Origin: Synechococcus sp. J7-Johnson
GTDB taxonomy: Bacteria; Cyanobacteriota; Cyanobacteriia; PCC-6307; Cyanobiaceae
Direction: 5' to 3'
NCBI RefSeq assembly: GCF_024345795.1
Contig: NZ_JAGQBU010000012.1
Span: 1-64,000 of the forward strand
Length of the DNA: 64,000 bases
Shown piece by piece: positions 1 through 8,725 of the stretch (position 1 is the stretch's first letter; each line of letters starts with the position of its first letter). The notes beneath the pieces are model-generated. The model saw nothing but the letters and a program-made list of their open reading frames with translations. It was not told where the DNA came from and searched no databases. A program made the translations under genes and the position numbers.

Positions 1-382
1 CCATGTAGCAGAAAATGCCGATCAGGAAGTGGAAGACCACCAGCTGGTAGGGACCGCCGTTGTACAGCCACTCGTCGAGGCTGGCGGCTTCCCAGATCGG
101 GTAGAAGTGCAGGCCGATGGCGTTGCTGGAGGGAACAACGGCGCCGGAGATGATGTTGTTGCCGTAAAGCAGCGAGCCGGCAACGGGCTCACGGATGCCG
201 TCGATGTCGACGGGAGGTGCAGCGATGAAGGCCACGATGAAGCAGATCGTGGCAGCCAGCAGGGTGGGGATCATCAGCACACCGAACCAGCCCACGTAGA
301 GGCGGTTGTTGGTGGAGGTGACCCACTCGCAGAACTGGCTCCAGGCAGACGCGCCTTGGCGCTGCTGAAGGGTGGTGGTCAT
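1..382 (-). CDS. psbA: Photosystem II D1 protein, N-terminal part (cut by window edge)
   Basis: Encodes the D1 reaction-centre subunit of photosystem II in the thylakoid membrane. About 127 codons are visible. The protein starts [10 protein letters not shown] and continues into the hallmark stretches [54 protein letters not shown] and LIGIFCYM, covering the first membrane helix, the first lumenal loop and the start of the second helix. The ATG is at 380-382. The window ends at residue 127/128, just before position 130, whose Gln or Glu separates the D1:1 and D1:2 forms, so this copy cannot be typed. It is transcribed away from the radical SAM gene at 617. Family identity is certain. Confidence 0.98.
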   Translation of the reverse strand, partial: MTTTLQQRQGASAWSQFCEWVTSTNNRLYVGWFGVLMIPTLLAATICFIVAFIAAPPVDIDGIREPVAGSLLYGNNIISGAVVPSSNAIGLHFYPIWEAASLDEWLYNGGPYQLVVFHFLIGIFCYM

Positions 383-616
383 GAGAGCGTGAGTGTGTGC
401 CCCGGAAGGAGCGGGTAGGTAGAACGACAAAACGGATCAGGAATTCCTGTCCGGTAGGCCCGAAAGCCTGTCGCCTGCTGCAATGTAACAGACCATTGCG
501 GGATGTGTGAGGCGCTTAAGGTTTGCTTCCGGCTTCGGTGGGCTGGCTGATCTTCCAGGCCGGCCCACTTCCCTGCATGCACGCTTGTTAGCGTCCGGCC
601 TTGCCTGAGGAAGCCG
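383..616. promoter_or_regulatory. Divergent intergenic region between psbA and the radical SAM gene
   Basis: These 234 bp must hold the psbA promoter and 5' leader on the minus strand and probably the promoter of the plus-strand radical SAM gene. Read on the minus strand there is a weak -10-like TACATT about 90 nt before the psbA ATG, with no convincing -35. A perfect 12-bp palindrome, CAGGAATTCCTG, lies at 438-449 in the psbA leader. A GAGGAAG Shine-Dalgarno-like run sits just before the ATG at 617. Promoter positions are inference only. Confidence 0.4.
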
Positions 617-2236
617 ATGTCGCGGCCGGAGCAGCAGTTGGAAAAGAATCTGCCTGTCTCCGGTGCCGATGCTGAGCGGATACTGCTGATTCGCCTGCCC
701 TGCAATCCGATCTTCCCGATAGGTCCGGTCTATCTGGCCGATCACCTGCACAAACGCTTCCCGGAGCTGCCGCAGCGAATCCTCGATCTGGCGGCTCTGC
801 CTTTGCTGGATGTGGAGCGGGTGCTGCTAGCCACGATCGAGGCCTTTCGCCCTACCCTGCTGGTGTACTCCTGGCGCGACATTCAGATCTATGCGCCGGT
901 CGATGGTCGCGGCGGCAATCCACTGCAGAACTCATTTGAGGTGTTCTATGCCTCCAATCCCATCAGGCGCCTGCGGGGTGCCTTCGGTGGCCTGCGCCTG
1001 ATGGGGGCGTTCTACGGCGAGCTCTGGCGCAACCTGCGTCTGGTGCGCCGTGGCCTGCACTGTGCCCGCCGCTTCCAGCCGGGTGCGCGGGTGGTGATCG
1101 GTGGCGGCGCGGTGAGCGTGTTCTATGAGCAACTCGGCAAGAGCCTGCCGGCGGGCACCGTGGTTTCGGTGGGAGAAGGGGAGCCCCTGCTGGAGAAGCT
1201 GATCAGCGGCCGCTCCCTGGCCTCCGAGCGCTGCTACGTGGTAGGTGAGCAGCCTCGGGAGGGCCTGATCCATGAGCAGCCCGAGGGGGTGATCAAAACC
1301 GCCTGCGACTACCCCTACATCGCCTCGATCTGGCCCCAGCTCGACTGGTATCTCGAGGGAGGTGATTTCTACGTTGGCGTGCAGACCAAGCGCGGCTGCC
1401 CCCACAACTGCTGCTACTGCGTCTACACCGTGGTGGAAGGCAAGGCGGTGCGGGTGAATCCGGTGGAGGAGGTGGTGGCTGAGATGCGCCAGCTCTACGA
1501 CCGTGGCGTACGCGGCTTCTGGTTCACGGACGCCCAGTTCATTCCGGCCCGTCGCTACATCGAAGACGCCAAACAGTTGCTTCGAGCGATTCTGGCGGCG
1601 GGCATGGACGACATCCGCTGGGCGGCCTACATCCGCGCCGACAACCTCGACGCCGAGCTGGCCGAGCTGATGGTGGCCACCGGCATGGACTACTTCGAGA
1701 TCGGCATCACCTCCGGCAGCCAGGAGCTTGTGCGCAAGATGCGGATGGGCTACAACCTGCGCACGGTGCTGGAGAACTGCCGCCTGCTGGCCAGAGCCGG
1801 TTTCCGGGAGCACGTGTCGGTGAATTACTCCTTCAACGTGATCGACGAGCGGCCAGAAACCATCCGCCAGACCGTTGCCTATCACCGCGAACTGGAGCGC
1901 ATTTTCGGTGCCGACAAGGTGGAGCCGGCCATCTTCTTCATCGGCCTGCAGCCCCACACCCACCTGGAGCAGTACGGCTTCGAGCAGGGCCTGATCGAGC
2001 CCGGCTACAACCCGATGAGCATGATGCCCTGGACGGCCCGCAAGCTGCTCTGGAATCCCGAGCCGATGGGCAGCGTGTTCGGCCGGATCTGCCTGGAGGC
2101 CTTCGAGACCAACCCCGGCGATTTCGGCCGCACCGTGATGGCGCTGCTCGAGCGGACCTACGGCCTGGCCCCCCTGGAGGAGGCACTGCATGCGCCGGTG
2201 GAGGGCCGCAAGGCGCTGGCCACGGCGGTGCGCTGA
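617..2236 (+). CDS. B12-binding-type radical SAM protein (cyanobacterial, possible photosystem II acclimation role)
   Basis: A 539-residue radical SAM enzyme. The [4Fe-4S] motif CxxxCxxC is intact in RGCPHNCCYCVY (Cys261, 265, 268) and is followed by a typical TIM-barrel region with GVRGFWFTDAQF and FEIGITSGSQ. The N-terminal ~210 residues, with LIRLPCNPIFPIGPVYLADHL and VVIGGGAVS, look like a cobalamin-binding-type domain, although no clear DxHxxG motif is seen. I recall a cyanobacterial family of this architecture named photosystem II high light acclimation radical SAM protein; the position next to psbA fits but does not prove it. The start is supported by GAGGAAG upstream. The substrate is unknown. 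Confidence 0.8.
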   Translation: MSRPEQQLEKNLPVSGADAERILLIRLPCNPIFPIGPVYLADHLHKRFPELPQRILDLAALPLLDVERVLLATIEAFRPTLLVYSWRDIQIYAPVDGRGGNPLQNSFEVFYASNPIRRLRGAFGGLRLMGAFYGELWRNLRLVRRGLHCARRFQPGARVVIGGGAVSVFYEQLGKSLPAGTVVSVGEGEPLLEKLISGRSLASERCYVVGEQPREGLIHEQPEGVIKTACDYPYIASIWPQLDWYLEGGDFYVGVQTKRGCPHNCCYCVYTVVEGKAVRVNPVEEVVAEMRQLYDRGVRGFWFTDAQFIPARRYIEDAKQLLRAILAAGMDDIRWAAYIRADNLDAELAELMVATGMDYFEIGITSGSQELVRKMRMGYNLRTVLENCRLLARAGFREHVSVNYSFNVIDERPETIRQTVAYHRELERIFGADKVEPAIFFIGLQPHTHLEQYGFEQGLIEPGYNPMSMMPWTARKLLWNPEPMGSVFGRICLEAFETNPGDFGRTVMALLERTYGLAPLEEALHAPVEGRKALATAVR

Positions 2237-2243
2237 TCCCTGC

Positions 2244-3071
2244 TCACCAGAAGCGCCGCCGCACCCAGAGCAGAGCGGCCAGTCCTGCCCAGCCGAGCAA
2301 TCCACCGATTGGATTGGGATCAGCCCCACCGGGCCCGGCCAGCCAGAGCGGCACTGTGGGGCTGATCTGCAGCGGCCCGGCCAGCAGGGAAAACCATCCG
2401 CCCACCAGGCCACCGTGCAGTCCCACGGCACCCCAGAGGGAGCCGCCGTCGGCTCGCCGCTGCAGCCCCAGCGCCAGTCCCAGCAGCAGCAGACCCACCA
2501 GCAACCCGGCCATCGGCACGACGCCGAGGTTGAAGCGGGTGTGGGCGAGGCTGAAGATTGCCGCCTGGGCGATCAGGGCCCGCTGATCGGCCTTTGCTCC
2601 CCCGCCCAGCAGCTGTTTCAGCTCACCCCAGAGCCAGCCGCGGAACACCAGTTCTTCGGCGAAGCCGACCCCCAGGATCAGCAGCACGGCATTGACGACC
2701 TGGGCCCACGTCAGTCCGCCATCCCAGCTGGCCTGCCCACTGATCAGCAGTACACCCGCCACGAAGACCAGCAGCAGCAGGGCTTTGAGCAGACCACGCA
2801 GCAGGGAGCGCAGACCCACGCCCCAGCCCATGGCAACCCCGAGCGCCCGCCACGGCCGCCGTTCACCCCAGGTCCGGCCCAGGCGCAGGGGCAGGGTCAG
2901 CAGCAGCAGCAGGAAGGAGAGCCCCGTGCCCAGCAGGGCGATCTGATCAGCCCTCCAACCGCCCAGAATGCCTGCCGCCACCAACGGTTGCACCGTCAAC
3001 CAGCCGAGTCCATAGAGCAAAGGCAGGTAAAGCAGCGTGCTGATCCAGCCCAGCCAGGCGCGCCTCGGCAC
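2244..3071 (-). CDS. CPBP family intramembrane metalloprotease
   Basis: A 275-residue polytopic membrane protein of the CPBP (CAAX protease and bacteriocin-processing, Abi) family. The motifs are in the expected order: EELVFR (Glu139, Glu140, Arg144) within GFAEELVFRGWLW, then His177 in SLAHTRFN and His219 in VGLHGG, which together form the predicted metal site inside the membrane. Six to eight hydrophobic segments are evident. It lies 1 nt from clpS in the same direction, so co-transcription is likely. Cyanobacteria have several paralogues; the substrate cannot be told from sequence. Confidence 0.9.
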   Translation of the reverse strand: MPRRAWLGWISTLLYLPLLYGLGWLTVQPLVAAGILGGWRADQIALLGTGLSFLLLLLTLPLRLGRTWGERRPWRALGVAMGWGVGLRSLLRGLLKALLLLVFVAGVLLISGQASWDGGLTWAQVVNAVLLILGVGFAEELVFRGWLWGELKQLLGGGAKADQRALIAQAAIFSLAHTRFNLGVVPMAGLLVGLLLLGLALGLQRRADGGSLWGAVGLHGGLVGGWFSLLAGPLQISPTVPLWLAGPGGADPNPIGGLLGWAGLAALLWVRRRFW

Positions 3072-3419
3072 TCAGCTCTCCGGCTCGATCGTGCTGGTCA
3101 GGCCTTTGGCCTTGAGGGTCTCGCTGTAGAACTCAGCGGGCTCCAGATCGCAGACGATCACCAGGCCGACGCCGGTGTTGTGTGCTTCCAGCATCACGGC
3201 GATGGCGTCCTGTTCACTGAGGGAGGGCACCACCTGGCGCAGGGTGCCCACCACGTACTCCATCGAGTTCACGGGATCGTTGTGCAGCAGCACCTTGTAG
3301 CGAGGCGAGGGCTTGCGCACCCGCTGCTTCTCCTTCTCGATCACCGCAGCACCGCCGGGCGACCGGCTTGGGGTTTCCACGGCGAGGGGGGGAGCCATCA
3401 GCAGAGGGGAGACGATCAT
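3072..3419 (-). CDS. clpS: ATP-dependent Clp protease adaptor ClpS
   Basis: ClpS delivers N-degron substrates to the ClpCP protease. The core is clear: PRYKVLLHNDPVNSMEYVV, then VMLEAHNTGVGLVIVCDLEPAEFY and the ending KGLTSTIEP. The HND motif and the hydrophobic pocket residues match the family. I use the ATG at 3417-3419 (115 residues). A second ATG at 3396-3398 would give 108 residues, and a TTG further upstream is also in frame, so the start is uncertain. Cyanobacteria usually carry two ClpS paralogues; I cannot firmly assign ClpS1 or ClpS2. It follows dapL by 64 nt on the same strand. Confidence 0.92.
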   Translation of the reverse strand: MIVSPLLMAPPLAVETPSRSPGGAAVIEKEKQRVRKPSPRYKVLLHNDPVNSMEYVVGTLRQVVPSLSEQDAIAVMLEAHNTGVGLVIVCDLEPAEFYSETLKAKGLTSTIEPES

Positions 3420-3483
3420 CCGGCAGGAACAGTTAGGGGTATCGCTGGCGACAGGACCTTGGCCCGCGGAGCAAGCTCCCAAA

Positions 3484-4743
3484 TTAGGCGGCGGCCCCTG
3501 CTGTCGCAGGCATCAGGCAGCCCCGCGCGATCCGGGTCATCGCCTCCTCCACATTTGCCCGGCTGTTGAAGGCCGAGAGCCGGAAGTAGCCCTCACCGGC
3601 GGCGCCGAAGCCGCTGCCCGGGGTGCCCACCACATGGGCCTCGTTCAGGAGCTGGTCGAAGAAGCCCCAGGAATCCACTCCCTCAGGGGTTTTCAGCCAC
3701 ACGTAGGGGGCCTGCTCGCCGCCGTACACCTCCAGGCCGGCAGCCGTGAGTTCGCGGCGGATGATTGCCGCGTTCTCCATGTAGAAGGCCACCAGTGCCT
3801 TCACCTGGGCCTGCCCCTCAGCCGAGTACACCGCTTCGGCACCTCGCTGCACGACGTAGCTCACGCCATTGAACTTGGTGCTCTGGCGGCGGTTCCATAG
3901 GGCCCAGAGCTCGGCGCTCTCCCCATCCGCACTGCTGCCCATCAGGCCCCTGGGCACCACGGTGATCGCACAGCGGGTGCCGGTGAAGCCGGCGTTCTTG
4001 GAGAAGGAGCGGAACTCGATCGCGCACTCCCGCGCCCCATCGATCTCATAGATGGAATGGGGCAGCTCGGGGTCCTGGATGAAGGCTTCGTAGGCGGCAT
4101 CGAACAGGATCAGGGCGCCATTGGCGCAGGCGTAGTCCACCCAGGCTTTGAGCTGCTCCCTTGTGGCAACCGCACCTGTGGGGTTGTTGGGGAAGCAGAG
4201 ATAGATGAGATCCACCGGCTCGCTCGGGATCTGGGCGCTGAAGCCGTTCTCGGCATTGATCGGCAGGTAGGTGAGGCCGCCGTACTGGCCGTTGCCATCA
4301 GCGTCGCCGGTGCGGCCGGCCATCACATTGCTGTCCACATAAACCGGATACACCGGGTCGGTCACGGCGATGCGGTTTTCCGGTCCGAGGATGTCAAGGA
4401 TGTTGGCGCTGTCGCACTTGCTGCCGTCAGACACGAAGATCTCCTCGGCGCTGATCTGGCAGCCGCGGGCCTGGAAATCGTGCTTGGCGATCGCCTCCCG
4501 CAGCCACAGGTAGCCCTGCTCGGGGCCGTAGCCGTGGAAGCCCTCATGGGTTCCCATGGCGTCGATGGCCGTTTTCATCGCCTCGCGGCAGGCCAGGGGG
4601 AGCGGTTCGGTGACATCACCGATGCCCAGGCGAATCAGCTGGGCCTCCGGGTGGGCTTCGGCAAACGCCTTCACCCGCCGGGCGATCTCCGGGAAGAGGT
4701 ATCCCGCCTTGAGCTTGAGATAGTTGCCGTTGATCTGAACCAT
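3484..4743 (-). CDS. dapL: LL-diaminopimelate aminotransferase
   Basis: A PLP-dependent fold-type I aminotransferase that converts tetrahydrodipicolinate directly to LL-diaminopimelate with glutamate as donor, for lysine and peptidoglycan synthesis. The length of 419 residues is near the usual ~410. It begins [20 protein letters not shown], typical of DapL. The Schiff-base lysine is Lys249 in [12 protein letters not shown], and FPNNPTGAV and FDAAYEAF match the cofactor-binding regions. This transaminase route is the standard lysine branch of cyanobacteria and plants. It precedes clpS on the same strand. Confidence 0.96.
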   Translation of the reverse strand: MVQINGNYLKLKAGYLFPEIARRVKAFAEAHPEAQLIRLGIGDVTEPLPLACREAMKTAIDAMGTHEGFHGYGPEQGYLWLREAIAKHDFQARGCQISAEEIFVSDGSKCDSANILDILGPENRIAVTDPVYPVYVDSNVMAGRTGDADGNGQYGGLTYLPINAENGFSAQIPSEPVDLIYLCFPNNPTGAVATREQLKAWVDYACANGALILFDAAYEAFIQDPELPHSIYEIDGARECAIEFRSFSKNAGFTGTRCAITVVPRGLMGSSADGESAELWALWNRRQSTKFNGVSYVVQRGAEAVYSAEGQAQVKALVAFYMENAAIIRRELTAAGLEVYGGEQAPYVWLKTPEGVDSWGFFDQLLNEAHVVGTPGSGFGAAGEGYFRLSAFNSRANVEEAMTRIARGCLMPATAGAAA

Positions 4744-4777
4744 CTCGCGCGGAGCTGCTTGGACTGCTCGGATTGTC

Positions 4778-5938
4778 CTATGGAGCGGTGGTGAACTGGC
4801 TGGCTTCCAGCGGCGACCGCACCCAGATGCCTGGTTTCACTGCATAGCTCCCATCCACCGGCGAGATCAGTTCCGCCCGCTCCGGTTGGAGCTGTTGCAC
4901 CAGCTCATGGAAGCCGCGTGAGAGCTTCGGGGCTTTTGAGAGTTTGATTTCGTACACCCGCCGGCGCTGGCCCCGCTCCAGCACCAGATCCAGTTCGGCC
5001 CCATTGCTGGTGCGCAGGAAATGGGGGCGCCAGCGTGGATGGGCAGCAATCAGCTGCTCGATCACGAAGCCCTCCCAGCTCTCGCCGGCCTGGGGGTGGG
5101 CCAGGAGGTCGTCGTAGGTCTCGATGCCGAGCAGGTTGTGCAGCAGGCCGCTGTCGCGCAAATACAGCTTGGGCGAGCGCACCAGCCGCTTGCTTAGGTT
5201 CGCTTCCAGCGGCGGCAGGCGCCGCAGCATGAAGGTTTGCTCCAGCACTGCCAGCAGCTGCTGCAGTCGGGCGCTGCTTAGGTCCAGCAGCCCCGACAGT
5301 CGGCTGGCATTGAGAGTCTGGCCCTGGCTGTGGGCAAGAAGGCGCCACAGCCGCTCCATGAGTGGCAGAGGCAGCCCCAGCTCGAGGGAGGCGATATCCC
5401 GTCCCAGGAAGGTGTGGATGAAGTCCTCACGCCAGTCGATGCTGTCTTCTCCCGTGGCGGCCAGCAGGCTCTCCGGGAAGCCACCGCGCAGCCACAGCTG
5501 CTGCCAGCTGCTGGTGCCGCTCACCTCCTGCAGCAGAAATGGAGTGAGTTCCACCTGGGCGATGCGTCCTGCCAGGCTTTCGTGGCTCTGGCGCAGCAGA
5601 GGCCCGGAGGCCGAGCCCAGCAGCAGAAAGCGACCGGGCCGGCGATCCCGGTCGATCTCGGAGCGCAGCAGGCTGAAGAACTCCGGCAGTAGCTGGATTT
5701 CATCCAGACACACCAGCTGGCTGCGGTGGGCCTCGAGGAACAGCTCCGGCTCTGCCAGCTTGGCCCGATCGCCGCGGTCCTGGAGATCCAGCAGCACGCC
5801 ATCGCCGCGCTCCGCCAGAAGCTTTCTGGCCAGGGTGGACTTGCCGCACTGGCGTGGCCCCAGCAGCAGGGCCGCTGGCGCCCGAGCCAGGGCCTTCGCC
5901 AGGCCCGCGGCTGCATTCCTAAATAGATAACCATGCAT
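4778..5938 (-). CDS. AAA ATPase with DUF4143 C-terminal domain
   Basis: A 386-residue protein of the AAA_14/DUF4143 group. The Walker A motif GPRQCGKST is at residues 27-35, the Walker B-like LVCLDEIQ has Asp79 and Glu80, and LLLGSAS is a sensor-1-like segment. The C-terminal half has [12 protein letters not shown] and ends in a PD-(D/E)XK-like portion ([26 protein letters not shown]) typical of DUF4143, so a nuclease-like fold is possible but its activity is unproven. These genes are patchily distributed and often mobile. The start codon at 5936-5938 lies in one arm of a perfect 18-bp inverted repeat. The family's function is largely unknown. Confidence 0.88.
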   Translation of the reverse strand: MHGYLFRNAAAGLAKALARAPAALLLGPRQCGKSTLARKLLAERGDGVLLDLQDRGDRAKLAEPELFLEAHRSQLVCLDEIQLLPEFFSLLRSEIDRDRRPGRFLLLGSASGPLLRQSHESLAGRIAQVELTPFLLQEVSGTSSWQQLWLRGGFPESLLAATGEDSIDWREDFIHTFLGRDIASLELGLPLPLMERLWRLLAHSQGQTLNASRLSGLLDLSSARLQQLLAVLEQTFMLRRLPPLEANLSKRLVRSPKLYLRDSGLLHNLLGIETYDDLLAHPQAGESWEGFVIEQLIAAHPRWRPHFLRTSNGAELDLVLERGQRRRVYEIKLSKAPKLSRGFHELVQQLQPERAELISPVDGSYAVKPGIWVRSPLEASQFTTAP

Positions 5939-5970
5939 TTCTGCATTTTAAGTGCAGAAATGCATGGTTA
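5928..5970. repeat. Perfect 18-bp inverted repeat with 7-nt spacer over the ATPase start
   Basis: The left arm TAACCATGCATTTCTGCA (5928-5945) and the right arm (5953-5970) are exact reverse complements, separated by TTTTAAG. The arms include the ATG of the minus-strand ATPase, and because of the symmetry both strands read ATG-CAT-GGT. The block is AT-rich against its GC-rich surroundings. It could be an operator for a dimeric regulator, an mRNA hairpin hiding the start codon, or the remnant of an insertion. The repeat itself is seen directly; its function is inference. Confidence 0.9.
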
Positions 5971-6056
5971 ATGCTTTGGTGGGGAAGTCCGGCTTTGCCT
6001 GCGTGGTCTCTGGCCTCCATACGATCAAGGCTGCACCCAGCCGCCACCCTCTGTGA
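5964..6056 (+). CDS. Possible 30-residue leader ORF upstream of the radical SAM/DUF2344 gene
   Basis: A short open frame begins with an ATG inside the right arm of the inverted repeat (MVNALVGKSG...) and ends with a TGA that overlaps the GTG start of the next gene as GTGA. It could allow coupled translation. No ribosome-binding site is evident and I know of no homologue, so chance is quite possible. Confidence 0.2.
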   Translation: MVNALVGKSGFACVVSGLHTIKAAPSRHPL

Positions 6057-8725
6057 CCGTCGCCCCTGCGAGCGAGCCGATCGAGTGGGCGCCGATCGAT
6101 TTCGATCGCCTGGTGGATCCGACCATCGCCAAGCCAGGCCGCTACCTCGGCAATGAGCTGGGGGTGGAGCCCCGCGACTGGTCGGCCGCCGCTGTGCGCT
6201 GGGCTCTCACCTACCCCGAGATCTACGAGGTGGGTGCCAGCAACCTGGGCCACATCATTCTCTATTCCATCTTAAACGCCGTGCCTGGTCAGCTCTGCGA
6301 CCGGGCCTACCTGCCGGCGCCGGATCTGGCCGCACGGCTGCGGGAACGGCAGCAGGCCCTGTTCGCGGTGGAAAGCCGCCGGCCCCTGCCCGCCTTCGAC
6401 CTGCTCGGCTTCAGCCTCAGCTACGAGCTCGGAGCCACCAACATCCTGGAAATGCTGGATCTGGCTCATGTGCCGATCCATGCCTCAGGCCGTGGCGACC
6501 TGCCCTTGGCGGATCCCGCCGCTCCGCCGCTGATCTTCGCCGGTGGCCCCACCGCCACCAGCAACCCCGAGCCCTTCGCCGCGTTCTTCGATTTCATCGC
6601 CCTCGGCGACGGCGAGGAACTGTTGCCCGAGATCGGTCTGGTGGTGGCGGAAGGCAAGGCTGCCGGCCTCAGCCGCTCCGCCCTGCTGCGGGATCTGGCC
6701 CAGGTGCCAGGGGTCTACGTGCCATCGCTCTATGGCCCCGGTCCCGATGGCATCAGCCTGGTGCCACTGGTTGCCGGCGCGCCGCCGCGGCTGCTGCGCC
6801 GGGTGGCCACGCCCATGCCCCACTACGGCATGGGGCTGGTGCCCCACATCGAAACCGTCCACGACCGGCTCACGATCGAGATCCGCCGCGGCTGCACCCG
6901 TGGCTGCCGCTTCTGTCAGCCCGGCATGCTCACCCGCCCGGCCCGCGACGTGGAGCCCGAGGCGGTGATCGAGGCGGTGGAAACGGGAATGGAGCGAACC
7001 GGCTACAGCGATTTCTCCCTGCTCTCGCTCAGCTGCTCCGACTACCTGGCCCTGCCGGCGGTGGGGGTGGAGCTGCGCAACCGCCTGGCCGAGCAGAACG
7101 TGAGCCTCACCCTGCCCAGCCAGCGGGTCGATCGCTTCGACGAGAACATCGCCCATATCCTCGGCGGCACTCGCAAGGCCGGGCTCACCTTCGCCCCGGA
7201 AGCCGGTACCCAGCGCCTGCGCGACATCGTCAACAAGGGCCTCACCGACGCCGAGCTGCTGCGCGGCATTCGCACCGCCATGGAGAGCGGCTACCGCAAG
7301 GTCAAGCTCTATTTCATGATCGGCCTGCCCGGTGAAACCGATGCAGATGTGCTCGGAATCGCCTATACCTGCCGGTCGTTGCAGCAGCAGTGCCGCGACC
7401 TGGGGCGCCTGGAGCTGAATCTGACGATCAGCAACTTCACCCCCAAGCCCCACACTCCCTTTCAGTGGCACAGCGTGTCCACATCGGAGTTCCGGCGGCG
7501 GCAGGAGCTGCTGCGGCGGGAGCTGCGCACGCTCCGGGGAATCAAGACTAACTTCACCGATGCGCGCCTCTCGGCGATGGAGGACTTCGTGGGGCGCGGT
7601 GATCGCCGCCTGGCGCCGGTGATCGAAGCCGCCTGGCGCGCCGGTGCCGGCCTCGATGCCTGGTTCGAGACGGTTGAGGCCACCTATGCCGCCTGGACCG
7701 GTGCCATCGAGGCGGCGGGGCTGGGCGGCCGCTATCGGGCCCTGGAGCTGGGCGACTGGGGCGCGACCGGTGCCAGGAGTACCTCCGACCTGGCGGCCTT
7801 CTGCGCCCAGCCCCTCCCCTGGGATCACATTGACACCGGTGTCGACAAAGCCTGGCTGGCGGAGGACCTGCAGCGGGCGCTCGACGCGGTGGTGGTGCCC
7901 GACTGCTCCTTCGACGGCTGCAGCAGTTGTGGCGTCTGCGGCCCGGAGTTCGGCCACAACGTGGTGGTGGAAGCTCCGCCGATCCCCGTGCAGCAACCCA
8001 CCCGCGCTCCTGCCAGTGAACGGTTGCAGCGCCTGCGCTTCGGTTTCAGCAAAACCGGTTCCCTGGCCCTGCTGAGCCACCTCGATCTGGTGCGGTTGAT
8101 GGAGCGGGCCCTGCGCCGCAGCGGCCTGCCCGTGAGCTTCACCGGTGGTTTCCATCCGCTGCCCCGCCTGCAGTTCGCCCTGGCGCTGCCCCTGGGGGTG
8201 GAAGCCGGCGGCGAGTGGTTCGATCTGGAGTTCAGCGGCAGCGTCGACCCCCCCGGCGCCTTGGCACAGCTTCAGGCCACCCTGCCCGAAGGGCTTGTGC
8301 TGGCCGGTGTGGAGGAGGTGCCGGTCAGCGCGCCGAGTCTGTCCCAGGAGCTGGAGGGGGCCGAGTGGCAGGCTGAGCTCGTGGCCGGTGCCCCTGGCCC
8401 GGGTGCCGCAGCCTGGGGGCCTGCCCTGCTGACCCTGCTCACAGCGGCTGAACTCCCCTGGAGCGACACCGACAAGAAGGGGCGGCCGCGCCAGCGGGAC
8501 TGCCGGCCCTGGCTTGAAGAGCTAACCCTGGTATCCGCAGACGCTGAGTCCTGCCGGTTTCGCCTTGGAGCCCGGATCGATTCCCAGGGGCGGAGCCTGC
8601 GCCCGGATCAGGTGCGCGTCTGGCTTCAGGAGCGGCTGGGATGTCCCCTGCAGCTCCGGCATGTGAGCCGTGAACGGCTGCGGCTTCGACCAGCTGAAAC
8701 AGGGGCCCAGGAAGGCCCGTGCTAA
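6053..8725 (+). CDS. Fused radical SAM protein with C-terminal DUF2344 domain
   Basis: An 890-residue two-part protein. Residues ~1-600 form a B12-binding-type radical SAM unit of the TIGR03960 kind: LTYPEIYEVGASNLG, GGPTATSNPEPF, the cluster motif RGCTRGCRFCQ (Cys281, 285, 288) and FAPEAGTQRLRDIVNK. Residues ~665-880 match the TIGR03936/DUF2344 unit (RLRFGFSKTGSLALLSHLDLVRLMERALRRSGLP...GFHPLP). In many bacteria this gene sits beside the RNase E/G gene, as here, so a role in RNA metabolism or tRNA modification has been suspected; the reaction is unknown. The start is GTG at 6053; DUF2344 can also occur as a separate protein. Confidence 0.9.
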   Translation: MTVAPASEPIEWAPIDFDRLVDPTIAKPGRYLGNELGVEPRDWSAAAVRWALTYPEIYEVGASNLGHIILYSILNAVPGQLCDRAYLPAPDLAARLRERQQALFAVESRRPLPAFDLLGFSLSYELGATNILEMLDLAHVPIHASGRGDLPLADPAAPPLIFAGGPTATSNPEPFAAFFDFIALGDGEELLPEIGLVVAEGKAAGLSRSALLRDLAQVPGVYVPSLYGPGPDGISLVPLVAGAPPRLLRRVATPMPHYGMGLVPHIETVHDRLTIEIRRGCTRGCRFCQPGMLTRPARDVEPEAVIEAVETGMERTGYSDFSLLSLSCSDYLALPAVGVELRNRLAEQNVSLTLPSQRVDRFDENIAHILGGTRKAGLTFAPEAGTQRLRDIVNKGLTDAELLRGIRTAMESGYRKVKLYFMIGLPGETDADVLGIAYTCRSLQQQCRDLGRLELNLTISNFTPKPHTPFQWHSVSTSEFRRRQELLRRELRTLRGIKTNFTDARLSAMEDFVGRGDRRLAPVIEAAWRAGAGLDAWFETVEATYAAWTGAIEAAGLGGRYRALELGDWGATGARSTSDLAAFCAQPLPWDHIDTGVDKAWLAEDLQRALDAVVVPDCSFDGCSSCGVCGPEFGHNVVVEAPPIPVQQPTRAPASERLQRLRFGFSKTGSLALLSHLDLVRLMERALRRSGLPVSFTGGFHPLPRLQFALALPLGVEAGGEWFDLEFSGSVDPPGALAQLQATLPEGLVLAGVEEVPVSAPSLSQELEGAEWQAELVAGAPGPGAAAWGPALLTLLTAAELPWSDTDKKGRPRQRDCRPWLEELTLVSADAESCRFRLGARIDSQGRSLRPDQVRVWLQERLGCPLQLRHVSRERLRLRPAETGAQEGPC

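Noticed and set aside
1-382. Typing psbA as the D1:1 or D1:2 form
   Set aside because: The deciding residue 130 lies just outside the window, and the N-terminal sequence alone is not a safe guide.
932-2431. Long open frame (~500 codons) on the minus strand across the radical SAM gene
   Set aside because: It has low-complexity, His/Gln/Gly-rich composition typical of antisense frames in GC-rich DNA and overlaps a gene with clear motifs.
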